Shown here: positions 42,372 to 52,969 of the stretch, in pieces
How the letters are laid out: each line of letters starts with the position of its first letter
Numbering within the stretch: the first letter of the stretch is position 1
NCBI RefSeq assembly: GCF_030014955.1
Contig: NZ_JAGRPV010000001.1
Span: 1,860,001-1,924,000, forward strand
Origin: Cohnella hashimotonis
GTDB taxonomy: Bacteria > Bacillota > Bacilli > Paenibacillales > Paenibacillaceae
Length of the DNA: 64,000 bases
Direction: 5' to 3'
Made by a program: the position numbers and the translations under genes
Notes under the pieces: generated by a model
Told to the model about the DNA's origin: nothing
Database searches by the model: none
What the model saw: only the letters and a program-made list of their open reading frames with translations

Positions 42372-42698
42372 ATGATCAAACTGGTTCCGATCGTCATCGA
42401 CGGGTACACCGCCCTCGGCGTCGAGGTGCTGCTCCCGAAAACGACGTTGCTGGCAGTGACGGCTGGATGCGGTTACATTATGTGCGGTGCGCTTGATGTC
42501 GCCCTGCTCAACGACAAACTGAAGGACAGGGGCATCCTCGCCGGCCGCGCGGTCGGCGTGAAAACGCTCGATCAGCTGCTGGATGCGCCCCTGGAATCCG
42601 TCACTTACGAAGCCGAGCGCGCTGGCATCGTTCCGGGCATGCAAGGGCGTGCTGCCGTCGCTCGCATGGCGTCGATGTCCGCGCAACAGGAAGGGTAA
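42372..42698 (+). CDS. yunC: YunC-like DUF1805 protein
   Basis: A 108-residue protein closely matching the Bacillus YunC pattern, with KLVPIVIDGYTALGVEVLLP, then YIMCGALDVALLNDKLKDRG, then GRAVGVKTLDQLLDAPLESV. GGAGGTG lies upstream of the ATG. The function of DUF1805 is not established. In Bacillus, yunC is near yunD; here a YunD-like gene lies far away at 60937. Confidence 0.88.
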   Translation: MIKLVPIVIDGYTALGVEVLLPKTTLLAVTAGCGYIMCGALDVALLNDKLKDRGILAGRAVGVKTLDQLLDAPLESVTYEAERAGIVPGMQGRAAVARMASMSAQQEG

Positions 42699-42711
42699 GC
42701 CGTTCGAAGGC

Positions 42712-42742
42712 AAATGCGGTTACTCTTTGAGTAACCGCATTT
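42712..42742. terminator. Perfect hairpin between yunC and mtnA
   Basis: AAATGCGGTTACT (42712-42724) and AGTAACCGCATTT (42730-42742) form a perfect 13-bp stem with a 5-base loop. AAA and TTT at its ends allow weak termination in both directions between convergent genes. Confidence 0.7.
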
Positions 42743-42759
42743 AGTCGCCGCCATTGCCT

Positions 42760-43839
42760 TTATTCGTCGAACAGCTTGCGAAGACCGATGTCGTAAGGCG
42801 CAGTCACGATGCCTTTCTCGGTAATAATCGCCGTTACGAGCTCGCTTGGCGTGACGTCGAAGGCGGGATTGTATACCTTGACGCCCTCGGGAGCCGTCCG
42901 CTTGCCGAAACCTACGGTCACCTCGTCTGCATGCCGCTCTTCGATCGGGATGCTCGCCCCTGTCGGCGTCGACAGGTCGATCGTGGACATCGGACAAGCC
43001 ACGTAGAAGGGAATGTTGTGCGCCTTGGCCAATACGGCAACGCCGTATGTGCCGATCTTATTCGCTACGTCGCCGTTCGCCGCGACCCGGTCGGTACCGA
43101 CGATGACGGCTTGTACCCAGCCCTTGGACATCACGTGCGCAGCCATGTTATCCGTGATCAGCGTCACGTCGACGCCCGCCTGCTGCAGCTCGAACGCGGT
43201 AAGGCGCGCGCCTTGCAGGACCGGCCTTGTCTCGTCCGCGTAAACCTTAAGCGCAATGCCTTGCTCCAGCGCAAGGTAGAAGGGGGCAAGCGCCGTGCCG
43301 TATTTGGAGGTGGCAAGTCCCCCGGCGTTGCAATGGGTAAGAACGCCCATGCCGTCCTCGAACAGCGTAAGCGCATGCTCGCCGATTCGCCGGTTGGTCT
43401 CGATGTCCTCGGCTTGAATCTGCTTTGCCTCCGCGAGCAGCGCTTCTACGGCTTCGCGCGACGAAACGCCGGAGGCAGCCAGCGTCTTCGCGCGTTCCTT
43501 CATGCGGTCGAGCGCCCAGAACAGATTCACGGCCGTCGGTCTTGACGTTGCGAGATGCGCGGCATGGCGCAGGGCCTCGTCCGCCATCGCGGTCACGGGA
43601 CCCGGGAAATGCTGTACGCCCAGCACGACGCCGAACGCCGCGGAGATGCCGATCGCAGGCGCGCCTCGCACGGCCAGATTGCGAATGGCTTCCCAAACTT
43701 CTTGTACGGTCGTCAGGTTTAAATATACCGTTTGCTCGGGCAGCAGTCGCTGGTCGAGCAGCTCAAGCGTCCCTTCGTTCCATCGGATCGGCTCAAGCAC
43801 GCCTTTGATCGGGGCGCCCGATTGTTGAATGTCGCTCAT
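42760..43839 (-). CDS. mtnA: S-methyl-5-thioribose-1-phosphate isomerase
   Basis: A 359-residue isomerase that turns methylthioribose-1-phosphate into methylthioribulose-1-phosphate in methionine salvage. Motifs of the eIF2B-like family are clear: [35 protein letters not shown] (catalytic Cys), and [18 protein letters not shown] (catalytic Asp). AAGGAGAG lies upstream of the ATG. It follows the kinase gene on the same strand with a short gap, so the two successive enzymes are cotranscribed. The N-terminus [20 protein letters not shown] and length fit the family. Confidence 0.93.
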   Translation of the reverse strand: MSDIQQSGAPIKGVLEPIRWNEGTLELLDQRLLPEQTVYLNLTTVQEVWEAIRNLAVRGAPAIGISAAFGVVLGVQHFPGPVTAMADEALRHAAHLATSRPTAVNLFWALDRMKERAKTLAASGVSSREAVEALLAEAKQIQAEDIETNRRIGEHALTLFEDGMGVLTHCNAGGLATSKYGTALAPFYLALEQGIALKVYADETRPVLQGARLTAFELQQAGVDVTLITDNMAAHVMSKGWVQAVIVGTDRVAANGDVANKIGTYGVAVLAKAHNIPFYVACPMSTIDLSTPTGASIPIEERHADEVTVGFGKRTAPEGVKVYNPAFDVTPSELVTAIITEKGIVTAPYDIGLRKLFDE

Positions 43840-43875
43840 TGATCGCTCTCCTTAAGCTCTAGTTAGTCGGTTGGG

Positions 43876-45090
43876 TCAGCTGCGGTAGCCGGCAGCGGTC
43901 TCCGCGATCCGGACGAGATCCTCGATCGACGTCGCGCTGCGGTTGGACACGATCAAGTTGCGGGCGATGTCGAGCGCAAGGCGCTGCGCCCGTTCGCGCG
44001 CATCCCGGTCGGGGATCGTCGCGATGTCGGCGACCTGCGCGAGTCCGTAAATGCGTCTAAGCGCCTTGGCGCCAGCAAAGCCGATCGTATCCTGCAGCAA
44101 CCGTTTCATATAATCGTCTTGGTAGCCGCGGACGCTAAGGCGCTTGTCGACGCCATGCTCGTCCCACAGCGCGCGGAATTTGCGCTCGAACCGCGTCCAC
44201 AGCTCCGTAATCGTATGAATCAGATAAGCTCTGCGGTCTCGTCGGCCGGCTTCGTCCGGACTCCAGTGCTCTTGCCCCGCAAAATTCAGCAGCAGGTTCG
44301 CGACCGTTGCCCCGATATCGAAGCCTATCGGACCGTAATAGGCGAATTCCGGATCGATGACCTTGGTCGAAGCCGGTGTTACGAAAATGCTGCCGGTATG
44401 CAGATCCCCGTGAAGCAGCGCTTGCGCCTGGGTCAGGAACTTCTCGCGCAGCTTGGCCGCCTCGAGCAGCAGCTCTTCGTCGTGCCAGACAGATTCGGCT
44501 GCGTCCCGCAGATGGGGCTCGATATTGTTGGATTCCGCATCGAAGTAAGGGAAATTAAGGACGAAATCTTCCGTAATCTTGCACAGATCCGGATTGATGA
44601 AACGGCCGAGCTGCACCTTTTTGTCCTGCTGGTTCATGCCAAGATCCGAAGTGAAGAACAGCGTGCGGGACAAAAACTCTGCGAGATGTTCGGCAAAATC
44701 GGGATAAACGCCGCCTTCGATCAAACCTTTGCGCATAATAACGTGATCGCTCAGGTCTTCCATGATCGTGAGCGCCATATCGGCGTCGGAGCGGTAGACG
44801 ACCGGCACGAGACCGGGAGCGAGCTCGCCCTGCTTGATAAGCGCTTCGCCTTCGATCCGCGCGCGGTCGAGACTGAGCGGCCAGGAGTCGCCGATAATTT
44901 TGACATAAGGGAGCGCTTGCTTGACGATGAGGCTGCGTCCGGTCGCCGGCTGCGTAATATGGAAGACGAGATTCAGGTTGCCGTCCCCGATCTCGCGGGA
45001 GACGAGCTCCTCACCTGTAGGAAATACTTCGACGATCGAACGGGCGATCTCGATGGCTTCCGCTTCGCTCAGCGGGTGATACTTGCTCAT
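43876..45090 (-). CDS. mtnK: S-methyl-5-thioribose kinase
   Basis: A 404-residue kinase that phosphorylates methylthioribose at C1. It has an APH-like fold with the motif GDGNLNLVFHI (ATP loop), LLHGDLHTGSIFV (catalytic loop) and DPEFAYYGPIGFD (metal site). GGAGGTG lies eight bases before the ATG. Together with mtnA it makes the first two steps of the salvage of methylthioadenosine-derived sugar; the rest of the pathway is not in the window. No S-box (SAM) riboswitch was seen in the 227-base upstream gap. Confidence 0.92.
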   Translation of the reverse strand: MSKYHPLSEAEAIEIARSIVEVFPTGEELVSREIGDGNLNLVFHITQPATGRSLIVKQALPYVKIIGDSWPLSLDRARIEGEALIKQGELAPGLVPVVYRSDADMALTIMEDLSDHVIMRKGLIEGGVYPDFAEHLAEFLSRTLFFTSDLGMNQQDKKVQLGRFINPDLCKITEDFVLNFPYFDAESNNIEPHLRDAAESVWHDEELLLEAAKLREKFLTQAQALLHGDLHTGSIFVTPASTKVIDPEFAYYGPIGFDIGATVANLLLNFAGQEHWSPDEAGRRDRRAYLIHTITELWTRFERKFRALWDEHGVDKRLSVRGYQDDYMKRLLQDTIGFAGAKALRRIYGLAQVADIATIPDRDARERAQRLALDIARNLIVSNRSATSIEDLVRIAETAAGYRS

Positions 45091-45317
45091 GGACAGGGCA
45101 CCTCCGATAATGTACGCGGCTTGTCTGCAGCTGGGCGGACAATCTACAAGACAGTATAGAACAAATCACCCTGCAAGGCGAATGTCGACGGTCTCGATCC
45201 GGTTACTATTATAAAGGAAAAAGGCGGCGGCGGAACAGCCGATTTCGCGGCCGGTTTGATGTTCGCCGACTTGGCATGTTAAGGTAATTCCGAAAGAAGA
45301 TACCGGGAGGGATATGG

Positions 45318-46754
45318 ATGAACGGTTCAAATCTCATCGTGCGTCTCGAAATGGATACGGACAGAGCCGTCTTCGGCGCGATCGCGACCGCGATCGGCGC
45401 GGCCGGAGGCGATATCGTCGCGATCGACGTCATTCGGCCGGGGCAGAAGAGCATTCGCGATCTGACGATCCGCAGCGATGCGGGCCAGGAGGCGATCGCT
45501 TCGGCGATCCGCTCCGTCGATGGTGTCCGGATCGTTAACATCTCGGACCAGACGTTGCTGATCCATCTCGGCGGCAAGCTCGAGGTGACGCCGCGCATCA
45601 AGATCCGTACGCGCGACGATCTATCCCGTGTCTACACGCCGGGCGTGGCAAAGGTTTGCATGGCCATCCACGAGGACCCGGCTTCGGCGTTTTCACTCAC
45701 GATCAAACGCAACACGGTCGCCGTCGTCAGCGACGGCAGCGCCGTGCTCGGTCTGGGCAACATCGGCCCCGCCGCGGCGATGCCTGTCATGGAAGGCAAG
45801 GCGATGCTCTTTAAGGAGCTTGCAGGCGTCGACGCCTTCCCGATCTGCCTCGACACGCAGGATTCGGACGCCATCGTCGAGATCGTTCGCAGTCTCGCGC
45901 CAGGATTCGGGGGCATCAACCTTGAGGACATCTCGTCGCCCCGATGCTTCGAGATCGAGCGCCGCTTGCAGGAGCTGCTCGATATCCCGGTTTTCCACGA
46001 CGATCAGCACGGCACCGCCGTCGTACTGATCGCCTCGCTGATGAACGCGGCCAAGTGCGTCGGCAAGCGTATGGACACGCTTCGCGTTGTCGTCTGCGGG
46101 ATCGGCGCGGCCGGCATGTCGATCGTCCGCATGCTGCATTCGGCCGGCGTGCCGTCGGTCGTCGCCGTCGACCGCGAGGGCATCCTGTCCGCCGATCGCG
46201 AGTACGCCAACCCGGCCTGGCAATGGTGCGCGCAGCATACCAACCCCGAAGGCCGGACAGGCGGCTTGACCGAAGCCATCGCGGGAGCGGACGTTTTCAT
46301 CGGCGTATCCGGTCCCGGCGTGCTGAACGTAGACCAGGTCAAGTCGATGGCCGCCGACCCGATCGTGTTCGCGATGGCGAATCCCGAGCCCGAGATCCGT
46401 CCCGACCTCATCCAGGGCATCGCGGCCGTCATCGGCACCGGCCGCAGCGATTACCCGAACCAGATCAACAACGTGCTCTGCTTTCCCGGCATCTTCCGGG
46501 GCGCGCTCGACTGCCGCGCGTCTCGCATTACGGAAGGCATGAAGCTGGCCGCAGCCAAGGCGATCGCCGCCGTCGTTACGGACGAGCAGCTCAGCAGCGA
46601 ATATATCGTTCCGAGCGTGTTCAACGCCGATGTGGTCGAAAACGTGCGAAAAGCCGTCATCGAAGCGGCCTACGCAGATAAGGTCGCACGACGTCAGGTC
46701 AAGCGCAGCCTGGGCGACGAAGATAAAACATCGCACGCGGAGCATGGCATTTGA
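45318..46754 (+). CDS. NAD-type malic enzyme with N-terminal ACT domain
   Basis: A 478-residue enzyme predicted to decarboxylate malate to pyruvate. Residues about 1-75 form an ACT-like domain (RLEMDTDRAVFGAIATAIGA), suggesting allosteric control. The catalytic part has SRVYTPGVAKVC (with the Tyr), VSDGSAVLGLGNIGPAAAMP, VFHDDQHGTAVV (metal Asp pair) and a Rossmann motif GIGAAGMSIVR. GGGAGGG lies upstream of the ATG. The TGA overlaps the TTG start of a photolyase gene, so they share a transcript. Whether NAD or NADP is used is not settled. Confidence 0.88.
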   Translation: MNGSNLIVRLEMDTDRAVFGAIATAIGAAGGDIVAIDVIRPGQKSIRDLTIRSDAGQEAIASAIRSVDGVRIVNISDQTLLIHLGGKLEVTPRIKIRTRDDLSRVYTPGVAKVCMAIHEDPASAFSLTIKRNTVAVVSDGSAVLGLGNIGPAAAMPVMEGKAMLFKELAGVDAFPICLDTQDSDAIVEIVRSLAPGFGGINLEDISSPRCFEIERRLQELLDIPVFHDDQHGTAVVLIASLMNAAKCVGKRMDTLRVVVCGIGAAGMSIVRMLHSAGVPSVVAVDREGILSADREYANPAWQWCAQHTNPEGRTGGLTEAIAGADVFIGVSGPGVLNVDQVKSMAADPIVFAMANPEPEIRPDLIQGIAAVIGTGRSDYPNQINNVLCFPGIFRGALDCRASRITEGMKLAAAKAIAAVVTDEQLSSEYIVPSVFNADVVENVRKAVIEAAYADKVARRQVKRSLGDEDKTSHAEHGI

Positions 46755-48118
46755 AGCTGTTCATCCATCGCAAGGACCTGCGGATCTCGGACCTGCCGGC
46801 GTTGGACTATATGGCCGCCGGCGGAGAGCCAGGCATGCATGCGCTGTTCCTCGATCCGTTTCTTCTTCGCGGGGAGAGATACCGGGAGCACAGCGGCGCC
46901 GGGTTTCTTCGGGCGGCGGGCCGACTCGAACGCGCCTATGAAAAAGCGGGGCGCAAGCTGAACATATTATACGGCGAGCCGGCTGCCCTGCTGGATCGTG
47001 TGCTCGACGCACGGCCGGATATTCGCGAGGTCATCGTGCACGAGGACTACACCCCTTATGCGAACAAGCGAGACCGCGAGTTGAGGGAAGCGGCGCTGGC
47101 GCGCGGCGCCGCTTTTACCGCGCTTCCGGATCTGTCGCTCGCGCCGATGCGCGATTTTCACGAATGGACGGGCCGCCAGACGCCATACAAGGTGTTTACG
47201 CCTTTTTACCGGCAATGGCGCGCCTTTCTCGCTGAACGCTATACGACCGTATACGCAAGCGAAGTGAGCGACCTGGACACGGTCGCCGCGCCGAGCCTGC
47301 CGGATTGCGGCCTGCCGGCGCACCTCAAGTCCGTCATGGAAGACCGGGACGGACAAGCGCACGAGCCGGAGCGACGGCTGCGAAGCTTCCTTAACGGCGC
47401 GCTGTCTCGCTACGCCGAAGCGAGAGACGCCTATGCGCAGGACGGCACAAGCAGGTTGTCGGCTTCGCTGAACCGCGGCGAGATCTCTGCCAGACGCCTG
47501 TACGTCGCCGTCGGCGAACTCGGCTCGATCCAGTCGGAGAGCTGGCTGCGGCAGCTGGCGTGGCGCGACTTTTACCTCTATCAATCTCGTATGGACCCCG
47601 ATTACTATCATTACGAGAGAAAGTTCGATCTGTCCGGCCTGGACGACCGCCACTTCGCCGCCTGGCGCGACGCAAGGACAGGCATTCCGGTGATCGACGC
47701 GGCCATGACGCATTTGAACGAGACCGGCTGGATGCCGAATCGGCTGCGAATGATCGCGGCGATGTTTCTGACAAAAAACTTGCGCTGCCCGTTTATTTAC
47801 GGCGAACGGTATTTTCGGCTGAAACTATCGGATTACGACAACGCGCTTAATAGAGGCGGCTGGCTATGGGCTTCCTCGCTCGGCTTCGACGCCGCGCCTT
47901 ACTTTCGCATCATGAATCCCGTAACCCAGTCCAAGAAGTTCGATCCGGCCGGCGACTATCTCCGAACCTGGCTGCCTCGCGCCTCGCTAGACGCCGCTGT
48001 CCCCATACACGAGCCCGCGCCGGACGCCATCGTCGACCTCCGCCAATCCCGCCTTGACGCGATCGCTGCCTACAAGGCGATTATTCAGAATGCAGCGCGT
48101 GAACCGGATGACGACTGA
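46751..48118 (+). CDS. phr: Deoxyribodipyrimidine photolyase
   Basis: A 455-residue light-dependent repair enzyme. The N-terminal alpha/beta antenna domain starts KLFIHRKDLRISDLPALDY. The FAD-binding C-terminal part contains ESWLRQLAWRDFYLYQ, then GIPVIDAAMTHLNETGWMPN with LRMIAAMFLTKNL, and DYDNALNRGGWLWASSLGFD. These are conserved CPD-photolyase motifs, which repair cyclobutane pyrimidine dimers. The start is TTG, overlapping the malic-enzyme TGA by 4 bases, with GGAG upstream. Fully intact. Confidence 0.92.
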   Translation: MKLFIHRKDLRISDLPALDYMAAGGEPGMHALFLDPFLLRGERYREHSGAGFLRAAGRLERAYEKAGRKLNILYGEPAALLDRVLDARPDIREVIVHEDYTPYANKRDRELREAALARGAAFTALPDLSLAPMRDFHEWTGRQTPYKVFTPFYRQWRAFLAERYTTVYASEVSDLDTVAAPSLPDCGLPAHLKSVMEDRDGQAHEPERRLRSFLNGALSRYAEARDAYAQDGTSRLSASLNRGEISARRLYVAVGELGSIQSESWLRQLAWRDFYLYQSRMDPDYYHYERKFDLSGLDDRHFAAWRDARTGIPVIDAAMTHLNETGWMPNRLRMIAAMFLTKNLRCPFIYGERYFRLKLSDYDNALNRGGWLWASSLGFDAAPYFRIMNPVTQSKKFDPAGDYLRTWLPRASLDAAVPIHEPAPDAIVDLRQSRLDAIAAYKAIIQNAAREPDDD

Positions 48119-48191
48119 ATCCCTCTAACAGGATAGATCGCAAGAAAAGAGGCAGGGGAAAAGCGGATGTCGGAATTGGCATGGGAAACGG

Positions 48192-48305
48192 ATGCGTTTA
48201 TTCGAAGCCGTCGAGCCTGGCACGCCTTTGACTTTTGTCACTTATACGACCGGTTCGCTCTATCGCGTTCCCGGCCTTCAAACCGTAATCGACCTGCCCA
48301 ATTGA
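48192..48305 (+). CDS. Possible small ORF before the DUF1802 gene (37 aa)
   Basis: An ATG at 48192 opens a 37-residue frame (RLFEAVEPGTPLTFVTYTTG and onward, ending DLPN). Its composition is more protein-like than the overlapping frame from 48167, although that one has the better ribosome binding site (AGGGG). The two frames together could be one gene shifted by a base. No family was recognised. Confidence 0.25.
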   Translation: MRLFEAVEPGTPLTFVTYTTGSLYRVPGLQTVIDLPN

Positions 48306-48314
48306 GCCGTCGCC

Positions 48315-48342
48315 TTGGCTTCCCCGCCCCGCATGCTATAAT
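48315..48342 (+). promoter_or_regulatory. Sigma-A promoter for the DUF1802 gene
   Basis: TTGGCT (48315-48320) and the perfect TATAAT (48337-48342) are 16 bases apart, 36 bases before the ATG. Confidence 0.6.
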
Positions 48343-48377
48343 AAGGGAAGCAGAATTCGACAGGAGGCGCGACGCCA

Positions 48378-48953
48378 ATGGACAATCCGATTGCGCTGCG
48401 GGAATGGGCGGTGGCGGTCAAGGCACTGGAGACGGGCAAGCAGATTGTCGTGCTGCGCAAGGGCGGCATCGCGGAGGAGACGAAGGAGTTTCGGCTGGAA
48501 AGTCCAACGTTTTTCCTTTTCCCATCCTACGAGCATCAGCGTGAGCATCTGGTCAAACCGGGGACGAGCCCGAGCGTGGCGGAGACGGTAGCGGCGTTCG
48601 AGAAGGAGCCGGGTACGGTCGTCGTCTCCTCGTACGCGGAGGTCGCGGGCGACATCGAAGTAACGGACAGCGAGACGCTGCGCAAGCTGGATCCGTTTCA
48701 TTTGTGGACGGAGAACTATGCGGAGGAACGGCTCAAGTGGAAAAAAACGAAGCCGCTGCACGTTTTGCTGCTGCGCGTATACGTGCTGGATGAGCCGGTC
48801 GCGATTCCGAACGACGAGCGGTACGGCGGTTGTAAGTCCTGGATTCACCTGGCGGAGCCTCTATCCGCGCGGGAAGCCCGTCCTGCGTTAGTGGACGAGG
48901 CGTTCGACAAAGAGGTGCAAGCGGTACGTCAGGCACTCTCTGGCGTCCTATAG
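48378..48953 (+). CDS. DUF1802 family protein
   Basis: A 191-residue soluble protein. The pattern ALREWAVAVKALETGKQIVV, then LRKGGIAEETKEF and FFLFPSYEHQ, matches DUF1802. The conserved His and aromatic residues of that pattern (PSYEHQ) are present. AGGAGG lies seven bases before the ATG. The family has no known function. The gene has its own promoter and terminator and is therefore a single-gene unit. Confidence 0.85.
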   Translation: MDNPIALREWAVAVKALETGKQIVVLRKGGIAEETKEFRLESPTFFLFPSYEHQREHLVKPGTSPSVAETVAAFEKEPGTVVVSSYAEVAGDIEVTDSETLRKLDPFHLWTENYAEERLKWKKTKPLHVLLLRVYVLDEPVAIPNDERYGGCKSWIHLAEPLSAREARPALVDEAFDKEVQAVRQALSGVL

Positions 48954-48956
48954 AAT

Positions 48957-48997
48957 GCGGGTCGGTCTCGCTTGAGGCTCGACCCGGTTTGCAATTT
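48957..48997 (+). terminator. Terminator after the DUF1802 gene
   Basis: CGGGTCG (48958-48964) pairs with CGACCCG (48980-48986), an inner GTCTC/GAGGC pairing extends it, and a GTTTGCAATTTT tail follows. Confidence 0.6.
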
Positions 48998-49022
48998 TCA
49001 TGACATTTTCATAAAATGGTGG

Positions 49023-49051
49023 TTGAGAATCACTGAGAATCACTTTAGAAT
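49023..49051 (+). promoter_or_regulatory. suf operon promoter overlapped by a direct repeat
   Basis: TTGAGA (49023-49028) and TAGAAT (49046-49051) are 17 bases apart, 95 bases before sufC. TGAGAATCAC is repeated exactly at 49024-49033 and 49034-49043, covering the -35 and most of the spacer. This suggests a repressor site, perhaps iron- or redox-responsive; the cognate protein is not identifiable. Confidence 0.6.
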
Positions 49052-49146
49052 AGTTATAAATAAGAAATGGATCTTAAGTGGCGACCGCAGGTTGCTGAAA
49101 AAGGGGTCAACCCCACTTGGCGTCCGTATAACCTGGAGGGAAAACA

Positions 49147-49926
49147 ATGTCCAACTTGTTCGAAATCAAGGGCTTGAAGTCGGAAATCGAAGGCAAAGAA
49201 ATTTTGAAAGGCTTCGATCTGACAATCAAGGCTGGCGAAGTGCACGCGATCATGGGCCCGAACGGCACCGGCAAGAGCACGCTCGCTTCCTCGATCATGG
49301 GCCATCCTAAATATGAAGTAACCGACGGACAAGTGCTGCTGAACGGCGAAGACGTGCTGGAAATGGGCGTCGACGAGCGCGCGCTTGCCGGCCTGTTCCT
49401 CGCTATGCAGTATCCGAGCGAGATCACGGGTGTGACCAACGCGGACTTCCTGCGCAGTGCGATCAACGCGCGCCGCGGCGAGGGCAACGAGATTTCCCTG
49501 ATCAAGTTCGTCCGCCAGATGGAAGCGAAGATGAAGGAGCTCGAGATGAATCCCGAGTTCATGCACCGCTATCTGAACGAAGGCTTCTCGGGCGGCGAGA
49601 AAAAGCGCAACGAAATTTTGCAAATGATGCTGCTCGAGCCGAAGCTCGTCATTCTTGACGAGATCGACTCCGGCCTCGACATCGACGCGCTGAAGATCGT
49701 AGCCGCGGGCGTCAACGCGATGCGCTCCGAAGAGCGCAGCTTCCTGATCATCACCCACTACCAGCGCCTGCTTAATTATATTAAGCCCGATCATGTTCAC
49801 GTCATGATGCAGGGCCGCATCGTCAAGTCCGGCGGTCCTGAGCTGGCTGAGCGTCTCGAAGCCGAAGGCTACGAATGGGTCAAAGAAGAACTGGGCATCG
49901 TCGACGAGACGGTCGGCCAAGCCTAA
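49147..49926 (+). CDS. sufC: Fe-S assembly ATPase SufC
   Basis: A 259-residue ABC-type ATPase of the SufBCD scaffold. It carries Walker [10 protein letters not shown], signature [12 protein letters not shown] and Walker [13 protein letters not shown]. It lacks membrane segments, as expected for the soluble SufC. The start has GGAGG upstream. It opens the sufCDSUB operon, whose order matches that of Bacillales. Confidence 0.95.
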   Translation: MSNLFEIKGLKSEIEGKEILKGFDLTIKAGEVHAIMGPNGTGKSTLASSIMGHPKYEVTDGQVLLNGEDVLEMGVDERALAGLFLAMQYPSEITGVTNADFLRSAINARRGEGNEISLIKFVRQMEAKMKELEMNPEFMHRYLNEGFSGGEKKRNEILQMMLLEPKLVILDEIDSGLDIDALKIVAAGVNAMRSEERSFLIITHYQRLLNYIKPDHVHVMMQGRIVKSGGPELAERLEAEGYEWVKEELGIVDETVGQA

Positions 49927-49950
49927 GAGGATAAGGGAGGTCATACAACC

Positions 49951-51249
49951 ATGAGTACGCCTACCGCCTCTTTTGGCCGCGATGCCGCATCGAGCATCGC
50001 CCGTAGCAAAAACGAACCCGCTTGGCTCGTCGCCTGGCGCGAGAACGCCGGCGAGCTGGCATCCCGGCTCGAACTGCCGAAGCCCGAGAAGACGCCGATC
50101 CAGCGCTGGCCGCTGGACCTGTACGGCACGGACCGCCCGGGCGCCAAGGTCGACTCGGCATCGCAGCTGCCCGAAGCGCTAGCGAAGCTGCTGCCCGCTG
50201 AAGCCGGCGGCGCGCTGATCGTGCAGCACAATTCCTCCGTCGTCTATACGCATCTGTCCGACGAGCTGAAGGCAAAGGGCGTCGTGCTGACGAGCCTCGA
50301 GGAGGCCGCGCGCAGCCACGAGGAGATCGTCCGCAAGCATCTGATGACGGCTTATGCGCCGGATGAGCACAAGCTCGCAGCGCTGCACGCGGCGCTGTGG
50401 AACGGCGGCGTCTTCCTGTACGTGCCCCGCGGCGTCGAGATCGAGGAGCCTGTGCAGGCGCTGCTGTTCGCGGACGACGCCGAAGCGACCTTCGTGCCGC
50501 ACGTGCTGATCGTCGCCGAGGCGAACAGCCGCGTGACCGTCGTCGAGAATGCCTCCACGGCCGTCGGCGAAGCCGCGCTCGTGTTGAACGGCGCCGTCGA
50601 AGTGTTCGCCAAGGACGGCAGCCAGGTCCGTTATGCGGCCGTGCACAGCCTTGAGAAGGGCGCGGTCGACGTCTCGTACCGCCGTGCCGTTCTGGAGCAG
50701 AACGCGCGCATCGAATGGATCGTCGGCGAGCTGCAGGACGGCAACATCCTGTCCGACACCAAGACGATCCTGAAGGGCAACGGTTCGACATCCGACGCCA
50801 AGATCATCACAGTCGGCACCGGCAAGCAGCGCATGAGCCTCACGACGGGCGCCGTGCACTTCGGCCTCTCGACGGAGAGCGACATGATCACGCGCGCCGT
50901 CATGAAGGAAGAGGGCACCGCCGTCATCAACGGCGTGACCAAGATCGAAAAAGGCGCGACCCGCGCCAACGGTCAGCAGACCGAGAAGGTGCTTATGCTG
51001 AGCCCCAAGGCGCGCGGCGACGCGAATCCGATCCTGCTGATCGACGAAGACGACGTCAAAGCCGGCCACGCGGCGAGCGTAGGCCAGGTCAATGCGGAGC
51101 AGGTGCATTATCTGATGTCGCGGGGCATCTCGAAGACGGAAGCGGAGCGCCTGATCATCTACGGTTTCCTTGATCCGGTCGTATCCGAGATACCGCTCGA
51201 GAGCGTTCGCGAGCAGCTGCAGCGCATTTTAGAGAGGAAGTTGGGTTAA
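49951..51249 (+). CDS. sufD: Fe-S scaffold protein SufD
   Basis: A 432-residue SufBD-family subunit. The beta-helix core shows IVQHNSSVVYTHLSDELKAK, YVPRGVEIEEPVQALLF and the closing VGQVNAEQVHYLMSRGISKT. GGAGG lies upstream of the ATG. The next gene starts immediately at its stop. With SufB and SufC it builds the cluster scaffold. Confidence 0.93.
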   Translation: MSTPTASFGRDAASSIARSKNEPAWLVAWRENAGELASRLELPKPEKTPIQRWPLDLYGTDRPGAKVDSASQLPEALAKLLPAEAGGALIVQHNSSVVYTHLSDELKAKGVVLTSLEEAARSHEEIVRKHLMTAYAPDEHKLAALHAALWNGGVFLYVPRGVEIEEPVQALLFADDAEATFVPHVLIVAEANSRVTVVENASTAVGEAALVLNGAVEVFAKDGSQVRYAAVHSLEKGAVDVSYRRAVLEQNARIEWIVGELQDGNILSDTKTILKGNGSTSDAKIITVGTGKQRMSLTTGAVHFGLSTESDMITRAVMKEEGTAVINGVTKIEKGATRANGQQTEKVLMLSPKARGDANPILLIDEDDVKAGHAASVGQVNAEQVHYLMSRGISKTEAERLIIYGFLDPVVSEIPLESVREQLQRILERKLG

Positions 51250-52919
<1,670 letters not shown>

Positions 52920-52969
52920 GCTTGATTTCGCAATTACAGCACGAACACTATGAAGGAGGGACAATCGTC

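Noticed and set aside
45091..45317. S-box (SAM) riboswitch ahead of mtnK
   Set aside because: The S-box core sequences were not seen on the minus strand of this 227-base gap.
48167..48544. 125-residue frame overlapping the start of the DUF1802 gene
   Set aside because: Beyond 48300 it runs through the DUF1802 promoter and coding region in the wrong frame. Only the short start could be real.
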